Of a DNA stretch of 64,000 bases, positions 53,926 to 63,500 are shown piece by piece. A program made the position numbers and the translations under genes. Numbering within the stretch: the first letter of the stretch is position 1; each line of letters starts with the position of its first letter. Source of the DNA: JBMTVN01 sp046047235 (GTDB lineage: Bacteria > Verrucomicrobiota > Verrucomicrobiia > Limisphaerales > JAHDYP01); contig JBJOII010000001.1 in NCBI GenBank assembly GCA_046047235.1, forward strand, positions 62,001 through 126,000, in the 5' to 3' direction. A model generated the notes under the pieces. It saw nothing but the letters and a program-made list of their open reading frames with translations, searched no databases and had not been told where the DNA came from.

Positions 53926-55968
53926 ATGCGAACTTCCTTTTACTGCATGGCGGCCGTTGCGTTTGGTCTCCATTTCACTCTCCTTGCCCAGACGGGGCCG
54001 TTTGATCCCGAAGCTTGGCCGCCCACCATCGACACCACCAAGCTGGTAGACTACGTGGTGACGGACGCCGGCTTGGAGGCTCCCGATCCAAACTGGTTTA
54101 AGGACGGGCTGATTATCTTATCGAGCGGGGATCAGGTGACCCAGAACGTTGCGATTGGAGGTCACACCGGCAAGAAGGTTGTGGGCAACTTCCTCAACGT
54201 GGCGGACCGCTTTTTTGAGGAATGGGCTGACGACGAGTTCATCGACATCCTGGTTCAGGTGTATGGGAACGAGGCTTTACTGAATGCTCAGGGTGAGGCG
54301 CGGGACTACACGTTCCTCACCGGGGTGTTGCCGGAGCTGAACTGGCCGGTGGGCGGGCAGATTCCACCGGAGGCGAACAACAAGAAATGGAATTGGGTTT
54401 TGTTCAGGGTGGCGAACGACCTGCGGCCATCGGGGACGAGCCGCTATATCGGGTCGGTCCCCGCCGGATCCCAGGGCGATACCACCTACGGCGGTGTCAA
54501 CGGAGGAACCATCCGGTTTGAGGGTGTTCCCGGGCTGATCGTCCGCTGCGTGGCATTTGGTGAGCAGGGGGCTTTCGGTGAGCCCGAACAGATCAACCAG
54601 TTTACCACGGCGGAACAATGTGCTCCGGAACCGCTGACCAATCTCGCAGGCATCGACATCGCGGCCCAGACGGCGGATCACATGGTGGTGCTGGATACGG
54701 GGGACCAGACCGTATCGTACCTGGATGGCGTGGGACCGGCAGGAGATCAACGCCGGGCCGTGGTGGCGAACAATGCCTCGAACTTCCTGAACTTCGGCAT
54801 CACCGACGAGTATCTGGGCAAGGCCTGCAACGACCCCCGAACGGTCAAGGTGTGCCTGGATTTCTATGATGATCCGGCGTTCGCCGGGTTGGGGGTGACC
54901 TTCGGGCCTGAGGCATTCGCCACAGACGACCTGGGGGGAACGGACATCGTGGCAGCCGAACGCCATCAGGTGTTGCAGGGCAGCGGCCAGTGGATTCGTC
55001 GATCCTGGGTTGTGGCGGATGTCAGCCTCAAGGGGGTCAATGCAGGCATTTACACTGCCGGACCAAGGTTTATCTCGGCAAACGCGCCCGTAGCCGTGTC
55101 TCGTATGGAGCTGGCGATATTCCGGACCGGGGACCATCCGTTGGCGGGTCTGGATCCGCTGGAGGATTGCTATGCGGACCCCACGATCTGTGAGGAAGTC
55201 TATGGCAATTTTGCCGAGCTGGATCTGGCGACGGGCTTGAGAGCCGGACTGGATGTAGGCACCAGCAGCGGAGACCAGGAGATGATTCAGGAGGAGGCCG
55301 GACCTGCGGGAGATCGAAGGATGGCGATACGGCCGGCGCGGGAGGATGGCACGCCGGGATTCACTCACCAGTATTTGAACTTTGCGATCCTGGAAGAAGC
55401 GCTGGGGCCGAGCACGCAGCCGCCGGCACATCTGGCGATCTGCGTGACCTACTACGATGACCCAGCCCTGGTGGGGGCTCGTTTCAAGCCGGAGGTATAC
55501 CGGACGGAGTTGGGTGGCATGGACAGCCTCGGATTCACTCCGGACAGCGCCTGGGTCACCGTGACGGGTTCTGACGAGTGGCGCACTGCCTATTGGGAGA
55601 TCGAGAATATCAAGTTCCTCGGTGTGAACCAGGCACCTCAGGCTGCAGCCCGCTTCTCGGTAAGCGACAAGGTCTGCTTCACCTCGGTGCGCTATGCCGT
55701 GATCCGCCCGTGCGGGCCCCAAGCCGGCGTCAACCTGCTGGAGGAATGCAAGCCCGTGGACATCCAGCTGGAGTTCACTTTCGATTCAACCACCGGCCTT
55801 CGGCTGTCCTGGCCGATGGGAACCGGAAACGGGGTGGTTCAGGAAACCACGGATTTGACCACTGCCGAGTGGTCCCCGGTCGTCGACACGCCACAGGAAG
55901 TGGACGGCTTCTACGTCCTTGAGATATCCCCGGGTGCCGAGAGCCGTTTTTACCGCTTGATGCAATAA
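53926..55968 (+). CDS. Secreted protein with internal duplication
   Basis: 680 residues, signal peptide 1-22 (MRTSFYCMAAVAFGLHFTLLAQ). After a unique ~200-residue N-terminal part, two homologous ~180-residue units lie at about 225-415 and 415-600. Each contains a GPAGD-R block, NFLNFGI/YLNFAI, a D-FYDDPA / TYYDDPA segment, TDDLGG / RTELGG, and ends in GLDPLEDC or GVNLLEEC. The C-terminal ~65 residues are a module ending FYRLMQ. I do not recognise the repeat family; jelly-roll carbohydrate binding is plausible. The 69-bp gap to the divergent glycosidase-like gene suggests shared regulation. Confidence 0.7.
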   Translation: MRTSFYCMAAVAFGLHFTLLAQTGPFDPEAWPPTIDTTKLVDYVVTDAGLEAPDPNWFKDGLIILSSGDQVTQNVAIGGHTGKKVVGNFLNVADRFFEEWADDEFIDILVQVYGNEALLNAQGEARDYTFLTGVLPELNWPVGGQIPPEANNKKWNWVLFRVANDLRPSGTSRYIGSVPAGSQGDTTYGGVNGGTIRFEGVPGLIVRCVAFGEQGAFGEPEQINQFTTAEQCAPEPLTNLAGIDIAAQTADHMVVLDTGDQTVSYLDGVGPAGDQRRAVVANNASNFLNFGITDEYLGKACNDPRTVKVCLDFYDDPAFAGLGVTFGPEAFATDDLGGTDIVAAERHQVLQGSGQWIRRSWVVADVSLKGVNAGIYTAGPRFISANAPVAVSRMELAIFRTGDHPLAGLDPLEDCYADPTICEEVYGNFAELDLATGLRAGLDVGTSSGDQEMIQEEAGPAGDRRMAIRPAREDGTPGFTHQYLNFAILEEALGPSTQPPAHLAICVTYYDDPALVGARFKPEVYRTELGGMDSLGFTPDSAWVTVTGSDEWRTAYWEIENIKFLGVNQAPQAAARFSVSDKVCFTSVRYAVIRPCGPQAGVNLLEECKPVDIQLEFTFDSTTGLRLSWPMGTGNGVVQETTDLTTAEWSPVVDTPQEVDGFYVLEISPGAESRFYRLMQ

Positions 55969-56123
55969 GCGACCGATAATTGCGTATAGAACATGGGGCC
56001 TGGCATTGGGCCGGACGGTCGCCCCTGCGCCATGGTTGTTCAGCCGCGACTAAAATGTCGTGGGCAACGGCAACCTTCAGGCTTGTTGATGGTTTGCCGA
56101 TAAAACTGGCCGGCAGGAACAGC

Positions 56124-58373
56124 ATGGAAATCGTGGATGGCAATGCTACACCGGGCAACGGCGACATCGGGGGGGCGTGTCACGAAACCACGCTGCCACG
56201 ATTCGAACCTTCCCTGGTTTCTGCCGTCCTGCGTGTAGTCAATTCCGCTCAGACCGTCAGGGAGGCGGTACATCGGGTCGTTCAGATTCTGCGAAAGGCG
56301 ACGGGGATGGAAGCCGTGGCCATCCGTCTGCAACAGGATGAGGATTTCCCGTATGTGGCGACCGAGGGCTTTTCGCCGGAGTTTGTAGCGGCAGAGAACA
56401 GCGTGGCCTCACGCAATCCGGACGGCACCCGCTGCCGTGATGCGGGGGGGGCAGTTCAGCTTGAGTGCACATGCGGCCTCGTATTGGGTGGCAGGGCGGA
56501 TCCGAAACATCCGCTCCTAACCCCCAGAGGCAGCGCTTGGACAAATCAGTCAAGACAGCTGGCGGAACAGCCCAAAGAGATTGATCCCCGTCATCGGCCC
56601 CGGAACAGGTGCATCCATGACGGCTATGCATCCATAGCGTTGATCCCGATCCGGGCGCAGGGAGTCCCGGTTGGCTTGCTTCAGCTGAACCACCGGAGGG
56701 AGGGGTGCTTCGATCCCGCAACAATCTCGATGCTGGAGGACATCGGGGATGATCTCGGCGTGGCACTGGAGCGTTTGCGCACTGCCGAGCAGGTCAGCGA
56801 GATGGACGCTCGCCTGCGCGAGGCCAACGACCTGATGCAGCTTATCCTGGGGCATACGCACATCATGACGGTCTATCTGGACCGGCAATTCAATTTCATC
56901 TGGGTGAACCAGGCCTATGCAAACGCCTGCAGACAGGAACCGGCGTTCTTCCCTGGAAAAAACCATTTCGACCTGTATCCGCATGCGGAAAACGAGGCGA
57001 TTTTCCGGCGTGTGCTGGATAGCGGTGAACCGTATTTCGTGACGGCGAAGCCGTTTACCTTCCCCGACCAGCCTGAGCGCGGGGTCACTTACTGGGACTG
57101 GAGCCTGGTACCTGTCCTGCATCCCGATGCGGGCGTGACCGGTCTCGTTCTCACCCTCTCAGAGGTGACCGAGAGAAAGCGGGCGGAGGAGGAGGGACGG
57201 ACACTGGCTGAACAGAACCGCCAATTGCAGAAGTCCGAGAGCTTGGGACGCATGGCCTCCGCCATCGCCCACCACTTTAACAACAAGCTTCAGGCCGTGA
57301 TCATGAGCCTGGATCTGGCGCGGACGGCAGCAACCGAAAATGTGGCGGACATGATGGAAGCATTGGATCGTGCCGAACAAGCTGCACTGCAGACAGCCGA
57401 CGTCAGCAAAATGATGCTGACCTACCTGGGGCAATCGCTCAGTCGCATGGCACCCATTGACCTGGCGCAGACGGCGCGAGGCTGCCTGCCGATCCTGAAG
57501 GCAGGCATCAGCCGGCGGGTTGTTCTGGACGCCCGGCTCGATGAAGCGGGTCCGGTGGTAGAATCGAATGCCGACCTGATCCGGCAGGTATTGGTGAACC
57601 TGGTAACGAACGCAGGCGAGGCCTTGAGTGGAGGCGCCGGGACGGTCTGCATCCGGATTGGCAGCGTGTCTGCCGATTCGATTCCCGCAACGAACCGGTA
57701 CCCGGTAGCCTGGAAACCAACTCGAGAGGAATACGGCTGTCTTGAGGTGAAGGATGATGGATGCGGGATCTCCGAGGCTGATTTGGAGAAGTTGTTCGAT
57801 CCCTTCTTCTCCACCCGTTTTGTAGGGAGAGGGATGGGATTGTCGGTGGTGCTCGGCATTGTCAAAGCCCATGCTGGCTGCGTAACCGTGGACAGTTGCT
57901 TACACAAGGGCACCACCTTCAGGGTTTTCCTGCCCTTGGCCGCGAAGCCCGTGGTATCGGCGGATGTGTTGGATCCGATTCGGGCTCTGCCTCCGGATCA
58001 ACATGGCAGCGTGCTGATGGTGGATGATGAGACCGCCCTGCGCCTGGCCTGTGTTGCGGGGCTGCGCAGGCAGGGCTGGAGTGTCCTGGAAGCGGAAGAT
58101 GGTCCGAGCGCACTGAGACTGTTCCAAAAGCACCAGAACGAGCTGGCTTGCGTGGTGTGTGACCTGACGATGCCAGGTTTGAGCGGCTGGGATGTGCTGG
58201 AGTCGGTGAGACAGATGCGACCCGGCATCCCCTTCATCCTGATCAGCGGCTATGGCGAATCGCAGGCGATGACGGACGAGCGGGCTGAGAAGCCAAGCCG
58301 GTTTCTCAGCAAACCTTTCTCGGTCGCGGCACTGGGCCAGTGCATTGCTCATATCAGCGCAAACCGCCAGTGA
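56124..58373 (+). CDS. Hybrid sensor histidine kinase (GAF-PAS-kinase-receiver)
   Basis: 749 residues from the ATG at 56124 (an earlier in-frame start at 55980 is possible). A GAF domain occupies about 30-215 (ALIPIRAQGVPVGLLQLN), a PAS domain about 235-350 (MTVYLDRQFNFIWVNQAY), then the kinase: phospho-acceptor His383 in AIAHHFNNKLQAVI, N-box LVNLVTNAGEAL, G1 VKDDGCGISEADL and G2 GMGLSVVLGIV. A C-terminal receiver (about 627-749) begins VLMVDDETALRL with the acceptor Asp680 in CDLTMPGLSGW. There is no membrane helix, so it senses a cytosolic signal. No response regulator is adjacent. Three cysteines cluster in the GAF region (CRDAGG, LECTCGL). Confidence 0.9.
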   Translation: MEIVDGNATPGNGDIGGACHETTLPRFEPSLVSAVLRVVNSAQTVREAVHRVVQILRKATGMEAVAIRLQQDEDFPYVATEGFSPEFVAAENSVASRNPDGTRCRDAGGAVQLECTCGLVLGGRADPKHPLLTPRGSAWTNQSRQLAEQPKEIDPRHRPRNRCIHDGYASIALIPIRAQGVPVGLLQLNHRREGCFDPATISMLEDIGDDLGVALERLRTAEQVSEMDARLREANDLMQLILGHTHIMTVYLDRQFNFIWVNQAYANACRQEPAFFPGKNHFDLYPHAENEAIFRRVLDSGEPYFVTAKPFTFPDQPERGVTYWDWSLVPVLHPDAGVTGLVLTLSEVTERKRAEEEGRTLAEQNRQLQKSESLGRMASAIAHHFNNKLQAVIMSLDLARTAATENVADMMEALDRAEQAALQTADVSKMMLTYLGQSLSRMAPIDLAQTARGCLPILKAGISRRVVLDARLDEAGPVVESNADLIRQVLVNLVTNAGEALSGGAGTVCIRIGSVSADSIPATNRYPVAWKPTREEYGCLEVKDDGCGISEADLEKLFDPFFSTRFVGRGMGLSVVLGIVKAHAGCVTVDSCLHKGTTFRVFLPLAAKPVVSADVLDPIRALPPDQHGSVLMVDDETALRLACVAGLRRQGWSVLEAEDGPSALRLFQKHQNELACVVCDLTMPGLSGWDVLESVRQMRPGIPFILISGYGESQAMTDERAEKPSRFLSKPFSVAALGQCIAHISANRQ

Positions 58374-58510
58374 TGGGTTCAAGCAGGCTCCCGGGCGTGC
58401 CTTGATGAATAGGAAGGCGAAATGCGGCGTCTCATGACCGTTGACTCGGACGCCCCGCGAGCAGAGGCTGCGGCCGTCCCATTTCGAGAACCCTGACCAC
58501 AGTTGATTGC

Positions 58511-59188
58511 ATGAAGACAACCCGCACTATGATCCTCGCAGCGGCGCTGCTGGCGGCATCCGGAGCCACCGTGAACGCGCAACCTGAGACCCGGGCCGAG
58601 CTGCCGGACGCCAACGGCTGGGTGAAACTGTTTGAAGGGGATGGCCTGAGCGGATGGACGACTCCGGACCCGGGTGACTGGCAGATGGCAGACGGCGTAC
58701 TCACCGGACGCGGCAAGACCAGCCACCTTTTTAGTCCAAACACCTATACCAACCTGGAGTTCAGGGCGGAGATCCGCCTGAACCATGCCGGCAACAGCGG
58801 AATGTATATCCGCGCCCGCTATGGCAACGGCTGGCCACGGGGCTATGAAACCCAGGTGGAAAACACCAGCTCCGACCCGCAGCGCACCGGCAGCCTCTAC
58901 GGCATCAAGAAGAACTTCAAACAACTGGTCGAGGATGACACCTGGTGGACGCAGCACGTCATCGCCATCGGAGACCGCATCATCGTCAAGGTGAATGAAA
59001 CGATCGTCGTCGACACCCGCCACGAACGCTACAAATCCGGTCATCTGGTCCTGCAGCAGCACGATCCGGGAAGCGTGGTGGAATACCGCAACGTCATGGT
59101 AAAACGCCTGTCCGACGACCAGGACAAAGCGCTGGCAGAAGCCCGCCGTGACATGCCGGACATCGGCAAGGAACCTCTCGTGCCCTAG
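58511..59188 (+). CDS. Secreted 3-keto-disaccharide hydrolase-like protein (DUF1080), second copy
   Basis: 225 residues, signal peptide MKTTRTMILAAALLAASGATVNA, followed by the DUF1080 beta-sandwich: WVKLFEGDGLSGWT, GDWQMADGVLTGRG, FSPNTYTNLEFRAEIRLNHAG, GNSGMYIRARYG and TWWTQHVIAIGDRIIVKVNE. It differs clearly from the copy at 17256 in the loop after the GNSG motif, so specificity may differ. A short remnant of a glycoside hydrolase follows immediately. Confidence 0.85.
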   Translation: MKTTRTMILAAALLAASGATVNAQPETRAELPDANGWVKLFEGDGLSGWTTPDPGDWQMADGVLTGRGKTSHLFSPNTYTNLEFRAEIRLNHAGNSGMYIRARYGNGWPRGYETQVENTSSDPQRTGSLYGIKKNFKQLVEDDTWWTQHVIAIGDRIIVKVNETIVVDTRHERYKSGHLVLQQHDPGSVVEYRNVMVKRLSDDQDKALAEARRDMPDIGKEPLVP

Positions 59189-59198
59189 CACGTGTCCC

Positions 59199-59393
59199 GT
59201 GCCGGAGTCGTGGCAATTACTGTACCGGGCTGAATCAGGCGGGTTACCCGTCGTGACATCTTCGACATACGGCACGGGGATGGACGGCTTCCATCGGGTT
59301 GATTTCCAAGCGAGCGAGACGACCGGGCTTCGGCTGGAGGTTGAGCTGCAGGGTGGATGGTCTGGCGGCATCCTTGAATGGAAAGTGGAATAA
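59199..59393 (+). pseudogene. 3' remnant of a glycoside hydrolase (GH127/DUF1680-like C-terminus)
   Basis: A frame of ~64 residues starting around VPESWQLLYRAESGG and ending GGWSGGILEWKVE just before a stop reads like the extreme C-terminus of large secreted glycoside hydrolases in which a jelly roll ends '...LRLEVQLQ..SGGILEWRV'. The rest of the gene is absent: upstream sequence in this frame is the end of the DUF1080 gene in another phase. It lies in the 257-bp gap between two intact genes. The likely reading is a decayed or recombined gene end; the family name is my recollection of the motif. Confidence 0.5.
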
Positions 59394-59445
59394 GGACACC
59401 TGCAGCAGGGCCACCTCCGCCCTTGGCAAGGCACCAGGAGGGCGC

Positions 59446-60096
59446 ATGATAGGCGCGATGTTGCGTCATGTTATTTCAGGCACTTGGAGGTTCACCCTGG
59501 TCAGCCTCGGCGGCTTCAGTTTGTGGGCCTTCGGGGGCAGGTGGTTTTACCGGAACCTTGGGGAGGCAGGGCTTTACGCAGTCACTGCGGTGGCTTTTGT
59601 CGGGCTGGCCCTGCTCCTGTTGCCGGCGCTCGTGGAAGGTCCACGACGACAAGCGAGGCTGGCGCGTTCCTTTGCTCCAGCCTTTCTCGCCTACGCACTG
59701 GTGTGGTGCCTCATGTGGTTTGCTGTCGGAGGCAGGGTCGGCGAATGGCTGGGCGCATTGCTCGGCTGCACAGCGTTCGTGTTCTTCCTGGGACAGGGCC
59801 TCAACGCCGGCCGCATCCACCTCGTGCCAACGGGCGTATTCTTTATACTTCACACTGCGGGCTACTTCGCGGGCGGATGGTTGATGGGTTGGATTCTGGA
59901 ACTGAGAGAGACAGTGCCTGCCGCTGATCCCGGCACACACCTCCTGGGCCCGCTAGCCAAGCTCGCCTGGGGACTGGCCTACGGAGCAGGGTTCGGTTCA
60001 GGCCTGGGCTACTTGTTCCATGTCTTGAGGAATCAACCCCGAGTTGACACTGCAGCCCGACCGGAAGCCGATTCCAACCCGGCGGGTAAAGTGTAG
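59446..60096 (+). CDS. Multi-pass membrane protein of unknown function
   Basis: 216 residues from the ATG at 59446, preceded by a strong ribosome site (CAGGAGGG, 59434-59441). Six membrane helices are predicted by eye: LVSLGGFSLWAFGG, GLYAVTAVAFVGLALLLLPA, FLAYALVWCLMWFAVGG, GALLGCTAFVFFLGQGL, LVPTGVFFILHTAGYFAGGW and LAWGLAYGAGFGSGLGYLF. The C-terminal ~20 residues are polar. No family recognised. Confidence 0.65.
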   Translation: MIGAMLRHVISGTWRFTLVSLGGFSLWAFGGRWFYRNLGEAGLYAVTAVAFVGLALLLLPALVEGPRRQARLARSFAPAFLAYALVWCLMWFAVGGRVGEWLGALLGCTAFVFFLGQGLNAGRIHLVPTGVFFILHTAGYFAGGWLMGWILELRETVPAADPGTHLLGPLAKLAWGLAYGAGFGSGLGYLFHVLRNQPRVDTAARPEADSNPAGKV

Positions 60097-60592
60097 TAGC
60101 AGCCCGCAAGCCGGGGCGTATTGTCCGGTTATGACATCCGTTCCATCCCCCTTCCCAGCTCCGTCCCTGCGGTGGTCGCTCAGCGTCAGATCGTTGGCAA
60201 AGTCGCTCACGTCCTCCGCTTTACCCGCTCGTAGAGAAGGAACCAATTAACCGGAAGCCCGTGACCCGGCACCGGCACCGCCACGGAAGAAAGCATTTTG
60301 GCCGGACGCAGTAAACATCGTGGATGGGTAGCTGCCGTCACCAATCCAACGGCAATTCCGAAAGTTCAACCTGCGCCCGGCCAAAACTAACTGTACAGAA
60401 CTCCCTTTGTTGATCCCCGTGGTTGCACCCATTTAGGCCGCGGGAAAGACGCCGGGAGCTTCCAGTGTCTGCACCTACAAGCGCACCCGGACGATATTCC
60501 CCGCCAAATATTTTCGCTCGCCCCGGGATCACCTGCTGAGGACCGATTGCAGTTGCGACAGGGAACGCTTTTGGCGAGTTTCAGCGTTGCCG
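60097..60592. other. Gene-free region (496 bp) before the FG-GAP/ASPIC gene
   Basis: No convincing reading frame, tRNA or known RNA was seen. There is a GC-rich tandem-like stretch CCGGCACCGGCACCG at about 60269-60283. The region should hold the promoter of the large gene at 60593, whose ATG has no clear ribosome site. Confidence 0.4.
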
Positions 60593-63500
60593 ATGTCAGT
60601 TTTCCCAATCTTCACTGCCTCAAAACGCCTGTTTGGCGCGGGCTGTTCATCCCGTAGCGTTCGCTCCGCCCTGACCACCATGGGCGCTGTCCTTGGCATG
60701 ACAGGCTGGACGCATCCGGCCACCCATGACCTTCTTGCAGCCGGACCATCCATTTCCTGGAACGAGGGCGATGGCTACCGCTGGCGGGACCTCGCGCCTG
60801 CAGGAAGCACGGACAAGCCGGGCTTCACTCGACTGGGTGATGATCAAACCGGGCTTCAGTTCACCAACAGCCTCTCCGAGATGGACGGTGCCCTCAATCG
60901 AGTGCTCTACAACGGCTCAGGCGTCGCAGTCGGGGACTACAACGGGGACGGCTATCCGGATTTGTATTTCTGCGGCCTGAACACCAGCAACGTGCTCTAC
61001 CGCAACCTGGGGGGCCTTCGGTTCGAGGCAGTCGCAGACAATGCAGGCATTGATTTCCCGGACGCGTTTGGCCGCGGGGCTGTGTTCGCTGATATCAACG
61101 GGGATCGCTGGGATGATCTGCTCGTCAGCACACTAGACCAGGGTGTGCGCTGCTATCTCAACGACGGCCAGGGCCGGTTCACCGATATCACTGCCCTTGC
61201 GGGCACGGGGAGCGAGGCCGGCTCCACCTCACTGGCACTGGCCGATATCGACGGCAACGGCACCCTGGACCTCTACATTACGAACTACCGCCCCACGGAC
61301 ATACGCGACCAGGGCGAAGTCACCATGCGAGTCGTTGACGGCAAGGTCATTCCTCCACCGGAGTACGCTGACCGGCTTACGGTGATCCAAGGGGCAATCT
61401 ATGAGTTCGGCCAGCCAGACCAGTTGCTCCTCAACGATGGTGACGGACGGTTCACTCCGGTTCCCTGGGAGTCGGGAGCGTTCCTTGACGAATCCGGCGC
61501 AGCGCTCGCCGGTCCACCGCGCGACTGGGGATTAACCGCCACATTCCGCGACATCAACCAGGACGGGCTGCCGGACATCTATGTCTGCAACGACTACTGG
61601 ACCCCGGACCGATTCTGGATCAACCAGGGACAAGGCCGTTTCCGGGCCATCGAAACGGTCGGGCTCCGCAACACCAGCGCCAGTTCCATGGGGCTGGACA
61701 TCGGTGACTACGACCGCGACGGCGACGCCGACATTTTTGTGCTGGATATGTTCAGCCGCGACCCGCGACTGCGCATTCGCCAGAAACTGGCCCAGATGCC
61801 GCCGCCGAATGAAATTGGTGTCATCGCCAACCGGCCGCAGGTCATGCGCAACACGCTGCAGGAAAACCGCGGCGACACCACCTTCCGGGAAGTCGGATGG
61901 GAGGCAGGTGTCGTGGCGGCCGACTGGGCGTGGTCTACCGTGTTCCTGGATGTCGATCTCGACGGCTACGAAGACCTGCTGATTGCCGCCGGCCATTTCA
62001 AGGACGTGCAGGACATGGACGCCAACATGCTCATCAAGACACAACAAACCCCGCGCGACCCCAGCCTCTCCGCAACCGAACGCCGACGCCGCTTCACCCA
62101 GGAACTACTGGAACACCACCGGCTGTATCCGCGGCTCGACATGCCCGTCGTGGCCTATCACAACCGCGGCGACGGCACGTTCGAGGAAATGACCGGATCC
62201 TGGGGCACGGACGAACCCGGGGTCCACCATAGTCTGGCTTACGGCGACTTCGACCTCGACGGCGACCTGGATCTCGTCACCAACAACCTCGAGACCCGGG
62301 CTGGATTCTATCGCAACGACAGCACAGCCCCGCGCGTTGCCATCCGGCTGCGCGGCCTCACCCCGAACACTGCCGGCATCGGAGCCAGGGTCAGCCTCAT
62401 CACGGACGCGTTGCCCGCTCAATCACAGGAGGTCGTGTCAGGTGGACGCTATCTGGCCGGATGCGAACCCTTGCTGACCTTTGCCACCGGAAAGACGCCC
62501 GGCAAGATGCGGATCGAGGTCACCTGGCGTTCGGGACGAAAGACCGTGGTCACCGCCGTCCGCCCCAACGCGCTCTACGAAATCAGTGAACCCGAAAACT
62601 CCGCCGCGACCCCACCAGACAAACCCGCCCCGACCGGCAGGACGCTGGTCGACATCAGCGAAGAGCTCTCTCATTCGCATCAGGAATCGCCATTCGACGA
62701 CTTCAACCTCCAGCCCTTGCTTCCCTTCCGCCAAAGCCAGACCGGCCCAGGCGTTGCCTGGTTCGACCTGAACCAGGATAACCACCCGGATCTCATCATC
62801 GGGAACGGACGCGGAGCCCCGGTAGAGGTATTTCTTGGCAACGGCCACGGCGGGTTCAAACGCATCAGCTCAGCACCGGAATGGGTCGCACCAGACGACA
62901 TCACCATGTGCCTTGGATACCATCCGACACCCACAACCACCGGAATTCTGATCGCCGTCTCCGGCCACGAGGAACCCGGGCAGGCCGCCATTTTTCATGG
63001 CCGATTGATCAACGAAAATCTCCAGGTCCAGCCCCTGCTCAAGGACCTCCCGGAAAGTATCGGCCCGATCGCGCTCGGCGACATGGACGGCGACGGCGAC
63101 CTCGACCTGTTCGTTGGCGGCGGCCCGCGCCCCGGCCATTATCCTGAAGGTGCCGGATCACACATCTACCGCCGTAATGGCAACCAATGGGAGGCAGATA
63201 CCGGTAACAACCGTATTCTGGCCGAAGCCGGAATTGTGAACGGCGCACTCTGGAGCGACGTGGCAGGCGATACCCACCCGGAACTGATCCTCGCCTGTGA
63301 ATGGGGTCCCGTCCGCGTATACCAAATGCGGGGAAGCCTGCTGCAGGAAATCACCGTCCCGCTGGGGATGGCCGCCCACATCGGCTGGTGGCGCAGCGTA
63401 GCCACGGCTGACCTCAACGACGATGGAAAACTCGATATCGTGGCGGGAAACTGGGGACTCAACAGCCCCTTCCACGCCAACCCCGCCAGACCTGTCCGCC

